Shown here piece by piece: positions 23,370 to 25,054 of a stretch of 25,054 nt of DNA (positions are counted from its first letter, which is position 1; the number at the start of each line of letters is the position of its first letter). The position numbers and the translations under genes were made by a program. The notes under the pieces are model-generated. The model made no database searches. It was not told where the DNA came from and worked only from the letters and a program-made list of their open reading frames with translations. The stretch is from an uncultured Chitinophagales bacterium (GTDB lineage: Bacteria > Bacteroidota > Bacteroidia > Chitinophagales > Chitinophagaceae), in contig CAMPIQ010000040.1 in assembly GCA_946886475.1 (NCBI GenBank), positions 1-25,054 on the forward strand, given 5' to 3'.

Positions 23370-23440
23370 ATAGAACAATATCTCATGTTTCTATTTTCAT
23401 ATTAAGGGTGTAACCGGGTTTGTCAAAATCCGGTTTTTTT
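23370..23440 (+). ncRNA. Probable small RNA under FNR-type control
   Basis: About 70 nt from the predicted start (4-5 nt after the -7 element) to the end of a strong terminator. The longest ATG frame inside is six codons (MFLFSY), so a protein product is unlikely, though a leader peptide cannot be excluded. It is isolated from the cytochrome gene by a terminator upstream and from the next gene by two hairpins, so it is a transcription unit of its own. The 5' half (about 40 nt) is AU-rich and probably unstructured, as expected of a base-pairing regulator. Targets cannot be predicted here. Confidence 0.5.
23412..23440 (+). terminator. Terminator of the probable small RNA
   Basis: Stem AACCGGGTTT / AAATCCGGTT (10 bp, one G-U) with a GTCA loop, running directly into a T tract. 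Confidence 0.88.
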
Positions 23441-23482
23441 CTACAAATATTACTTTTCTCGTAGTGATCGTTAATGAACGAA

Positions 23483-23510
23483 GCCCTGCATCTGCAGGGT
23501 TTCCTTTTTT
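23483..23510 (+). terminator. Third intergenic hairpin with T-rich tail
   Basis: Stem GCCCTGC / GCAGGGT with an ATCT loop, followed by TTCCTTTTTT. The stem is identical to that of the hairpin at 23214. No clear promoter lies between 23441 and it (only TACTTTTC at 23451), so it may be a back-up terminator for the small RNA or end a second short RNA. Confidence 0.7.
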
Positions 23511-23628
23511 AACAGGCGGAGGAATCCAAAATTCAAAAGCATACCCTTATGAAGAAAGGGTCAAAAGTTAAAATAATTGCCAGTCATGGGAAGCCGAAAC
23601 AAATTTTTAATGCTGCGGCCTGTTTTGC

Positions 23629-23636
23629 TATTTTTG
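23629..23636 (+). promoter_or_regulatory. -7 element of the Cys-rich protein / TonB receptor operon
   Basis: TATTTTTG matches TAnnTTTG and ends 6 nt before the ATG at 23643. No TGA-N6-TCA box lies at the usual distance, so this operon seems outside the boxed set. Confidence 0.5.
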
Positions 23637-23642
23637 TTATGA

Positions 23643-23942
23643 ATGAGAACATGGATCGTACTTTTTTTTATGATGATCAGTGTGGCGGGCTTCATTCCCT
23701 GCTTCCAGGCTGACGATTGTTGTACCGAAGGCGCGGGTCAGCATCAAAACAAAGATGAAGAAGGAGCCTGTTCTCCATTTATGACTTGTGGCAACTGTTC
23801 CGGTTTTACGGACACGGCCAGTAATTTTGACCTGGCCTTTATTCCCGGGATCCTACAGATCCATCATCCCGGAAATTTTTCATTCATTTTCTCCAATTAC
23901 AAAGCTTCATTATTGCAACCTCCGGGAACAGGTCTTAGCTAA
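23643..23942 (+). CDS. Small Cys-rich exported protein, function unknown
   Basis: 99 residues. The N-terminal hydrophobic segment (about 4-20) looks like a signal peptide. The rest carries Cys pairs: DDCCTEG and CSPFMTCGNCSGF, with Cys at about 20, 26, 27, 42, 48 and 51. I do not assign a function. Small Cys-rich proteins like this occur next to TonB receptor genes in Bacteroidota. It lies 35 bp upstream of the receptor gene and is probably co-transcribed. A TGA stop directly precedes the ATG in frame, so the start is fixed. Metal binding or redox partnering would fit the Cys pattern, but this is inference. Confidence 0.7.
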   Translation: MRTWIVLFFMMISVAGFIPCFQADDCCTEGAGQHQNKDEEGACSPFMTCGNCSGFTDTASNFDLAFIPGILQIHHPGNFSFIFSNYKASLLQPPGTGLS

Positions 23943-23977
23943 TTAAGACGAACTGGTTTTTATCAATCAAAATATTT

Positions 23978-25054
23978 ATGAAGCATATATTGTCATTTTG
24001 CATTGCAGTATTTTTTGCAATGATAGCCCATGCACAACACAACCTTGGCATATCCGTACGAAGCAGCATCGGTAACACCCCATTGCCCGGTGCCAGTGTT
24101 ACCCTGCTTCCTGTTAATAAAACCATGATCTCGGATAGTGCAGGTACCGTAACTTTTATGGAAATCCCTCCGGGTAATTATATCATACAGGTTACCTATG
24201 TAGGCATGGAAGAAAAGGAAGTCAGTGTATCCGTACCACAAACAGGATCGACACCCTTACTCATTTTAATGGAATCCCACGAAGAACATGATGAAGAAGA
24301 AGTGGTGGTAACCGCCACACGTATCTCCAGAACCATAGCCAATATTCCAACCAGGGTTGAAGTGATCTCCGGTGAAGAACTGACAGAAAAAGGGAACATG
24401 AAGCCGGGAGAGATCAGGATGTTACTAAGTGAAAGCACCGGCATCCAGGTGCAACAAACCTCTGCCACCTCATTCAATGCAGGCATCAGGATACAGGGCC
24501 TTGATGGACGGTATACACAAATACTTCGTGACGGATATCCTTTGTATGCAGGTTTTTCCGGCGGACTTTCCATTATGCAGATCGCGCCGCTGGACCTGAA
24601 ACAGGTTGAGGTGATCAAGGGTTCCGCTTCTACACTTTATGGTGGAGGAGCCATTGCCGGCCTGGTAAATCTTGTTTCAAAAACGCCGGTTGATAAACGC
24701 GAATTGAGTTTCATTGCCAATGGAACATCAGCGGGTGGACTTGACCTCAGTGGATTTTACAGTCAGCGATTCCATAAAACAGGCCTAACTGTTTATGCTG
24801 CCCGCAACAGCAATGCAGCCTACGATCCTGCAGGTATTGGCCTTACTGCTATTCCTGAATTTGAACGGTACACCATCCACCCAAGGCTATTTATTTATGG
24901 TAATAAAACCACCATGGATCTTGGATTCAGTTATATCACCGAAGACCGTGTGGGAGGAAGTGTTGAATATATCAAAAATGGCGGCAGTGGTTTTTTTGAA
25001 AAGAATAATACCGACAGGCTCACTACGCAATTAGGAATCACACACAGGATCAAT
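23978..25054 (+). CDS. TonB-dependent outer-membrane receptor (5' part, runs off the window)
   Basis: 359 residues are visible, with no stop before the window end. A signal peptide (1-20, AHAQ) is followed by a carboxypeptidase-regulatory-like domain (about 21-97) with GASVTLL and IPPGNYIIQVTYVGM. A His/Glu-rich stretch ESHEEHDEEE leads to the TonB box-like VVVTATR and the plug domain (about 115-225; GIRIQGLDGRYTQILRDGYP, VEVIKGSASTLYGGGAIAGLVNLVSK). The beta-barrel then begins. The receptor imports a scarce ligand across the outer membrane. The ligand is not readable from this part. Copper is a reasonable guess because NosA/OprC-type receptors feed NosZ in other bacteria and the acidic/His stretch could bind metal. 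Confidence 0.93.
   Translation, partial: MKHILSFCIAVFFAMIAHAQHNLGISVRSSIGNTPLPGASVTLLPVNKTMISDSAGTVTFMEIPPGNYIIQVTYVGMEEKEVSVSVPQTGSTPLLILMESHEEHDEEEVVVTATRISRTIANIPTRVEVISGEELTEKGNMKPGEIRMLLSESTGIQVQQTSATSFNAGIRIQGLDGRYTQILRDGYPLYAGFSGGLSIMQIAPLDLKQVEVIKGSASTLYGGGAIAGLVNLVSKTPVDKRELSFIANGTSAGGLDLSGFYSQRFHKTGLTVYAARNSNAAYDPAGIGLTAIPEFERYTIHPRLFIYGNKTTMDLGFSYITEDRVGGSVEYIKNGGSGFFEKNNTDRLTTQLGITHRIN

Larger units (their letters stand above)
23185..23642. other. 458-bp intergenic region with three hairpins and a probable small RNA gene
   Basis: No convincing protein gene lies here. In order it holds the cytochrome terminator, a boxed promoter (23301-23365), a probable small RNA ending at 23440, a third hairpin at 23483-23510, a 6-bp repeat ACCCTT/AAGGGT at 23543-23561 without T tract, and the promoter of the next gene. 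Confidence 0.7.

Noticed and set aside
23549..23713. Plus-strand frame of 54 codons starting MKKGSKVK
   Set aside because: Overlaps the Cys-rich gene in another frame and crosses its promoter; no signal or family feature.

Overview
The window looks like a chromosomal segment of a Bacteroidota bacterium, probably near Chitinophagales (inference). The reasons are: promoters of the TAnnTTTG type, few Shine-Dalgarno sequences, a clade II (Sec/lipoprotein type) nitrous oxide reductase cluster, a TonB receptor with an N-terminal carboxypeptidase-regulatory-like domain, and moderate GC content. No rRNA, tRNA, IS element, integrase or CRISPR array was seen.

Layout. (1) 17-7157: a minus-strand block with glyceraldehyde-3-phosphate dehydrogenase, a PfkB-type phosphofructokinase, a P2A-type (Ca2+-like) ATPase and oxygen-independent coproporphyrinogen dehydrogenase (hemN). 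One plus-strand gene for a small membrane protein lies inside it. (2) 7273-10852: a minus-strand regulatory block with an Rrf2/NsrR-like regulator, a hemerythrin-type RIC (Fe-S/NO repair) protein, a histidine kinase with a FixL-like PAS domain, and a response regulator fused to a CRP/FNR DNA-binding module. (3) 11017-18036: the nos cluster, in order lipoprotein cytochrome c, nosZ, fasciclin lipoprotein, a membrane protein fused to NosL, nosD, nosF, nosY. (4) 18150-19406, minus strand: an unrecognised His-containing multi-pass membrane protein. (5) 19548-23184: a B-family (ba3-like) cytochrome c oxidase operon (57-aa subunit, subunit II, subunit I, SCO1) followed by a membrane-anchored cytochrome c. 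(6) 23185-23642: an intergenic region with three terminator-like hairpins and a probable small RNA gene. (7) 23643-end: a Cys-rich exported protein and the start of a TonB-dependent receptor.

Main discovery. Most transcription units carry a 12-bp FNR/CRP-type box, TGA-N6-TCA. In seven promoters its centre lies exactly 51.5 bp upstream of the first base of a (T/C)AnnTTTG -7 element: the small membrane protein, hemN, nos, the 18150-19406 gene, the ba3 oxidase, the second cytochrome c, and an intergenic promoter that ends 75 bp later in a strong terminator. Three more promoters (rrf2-ric, P-ATPase, gap) have the box within 3 bp of that position. This defines a local low-oxygen/N-oxide regulon. 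The obvious candidate controller is the FixL-like kinase plus REC-CRP fusion encoded in the middle of it. The intergenic member looks like an undescribed small RNA of about 70 nt under the same control.

How the genes work together (inference): low O2 would be sensed by the heme-PAS kinase and passed to the REC-CRP protein. That protein would switch on N2O reduction, a high-affinity oxidase, their cytochromes c, anaerobic heme synthesis, NO-damage repair and possibly glycolysis. The Cu-handling genes (NosL, NosDFY, SCO1, perhaps the terminal TonB receptor) would supply copper to the NosZ and oxidase centres.
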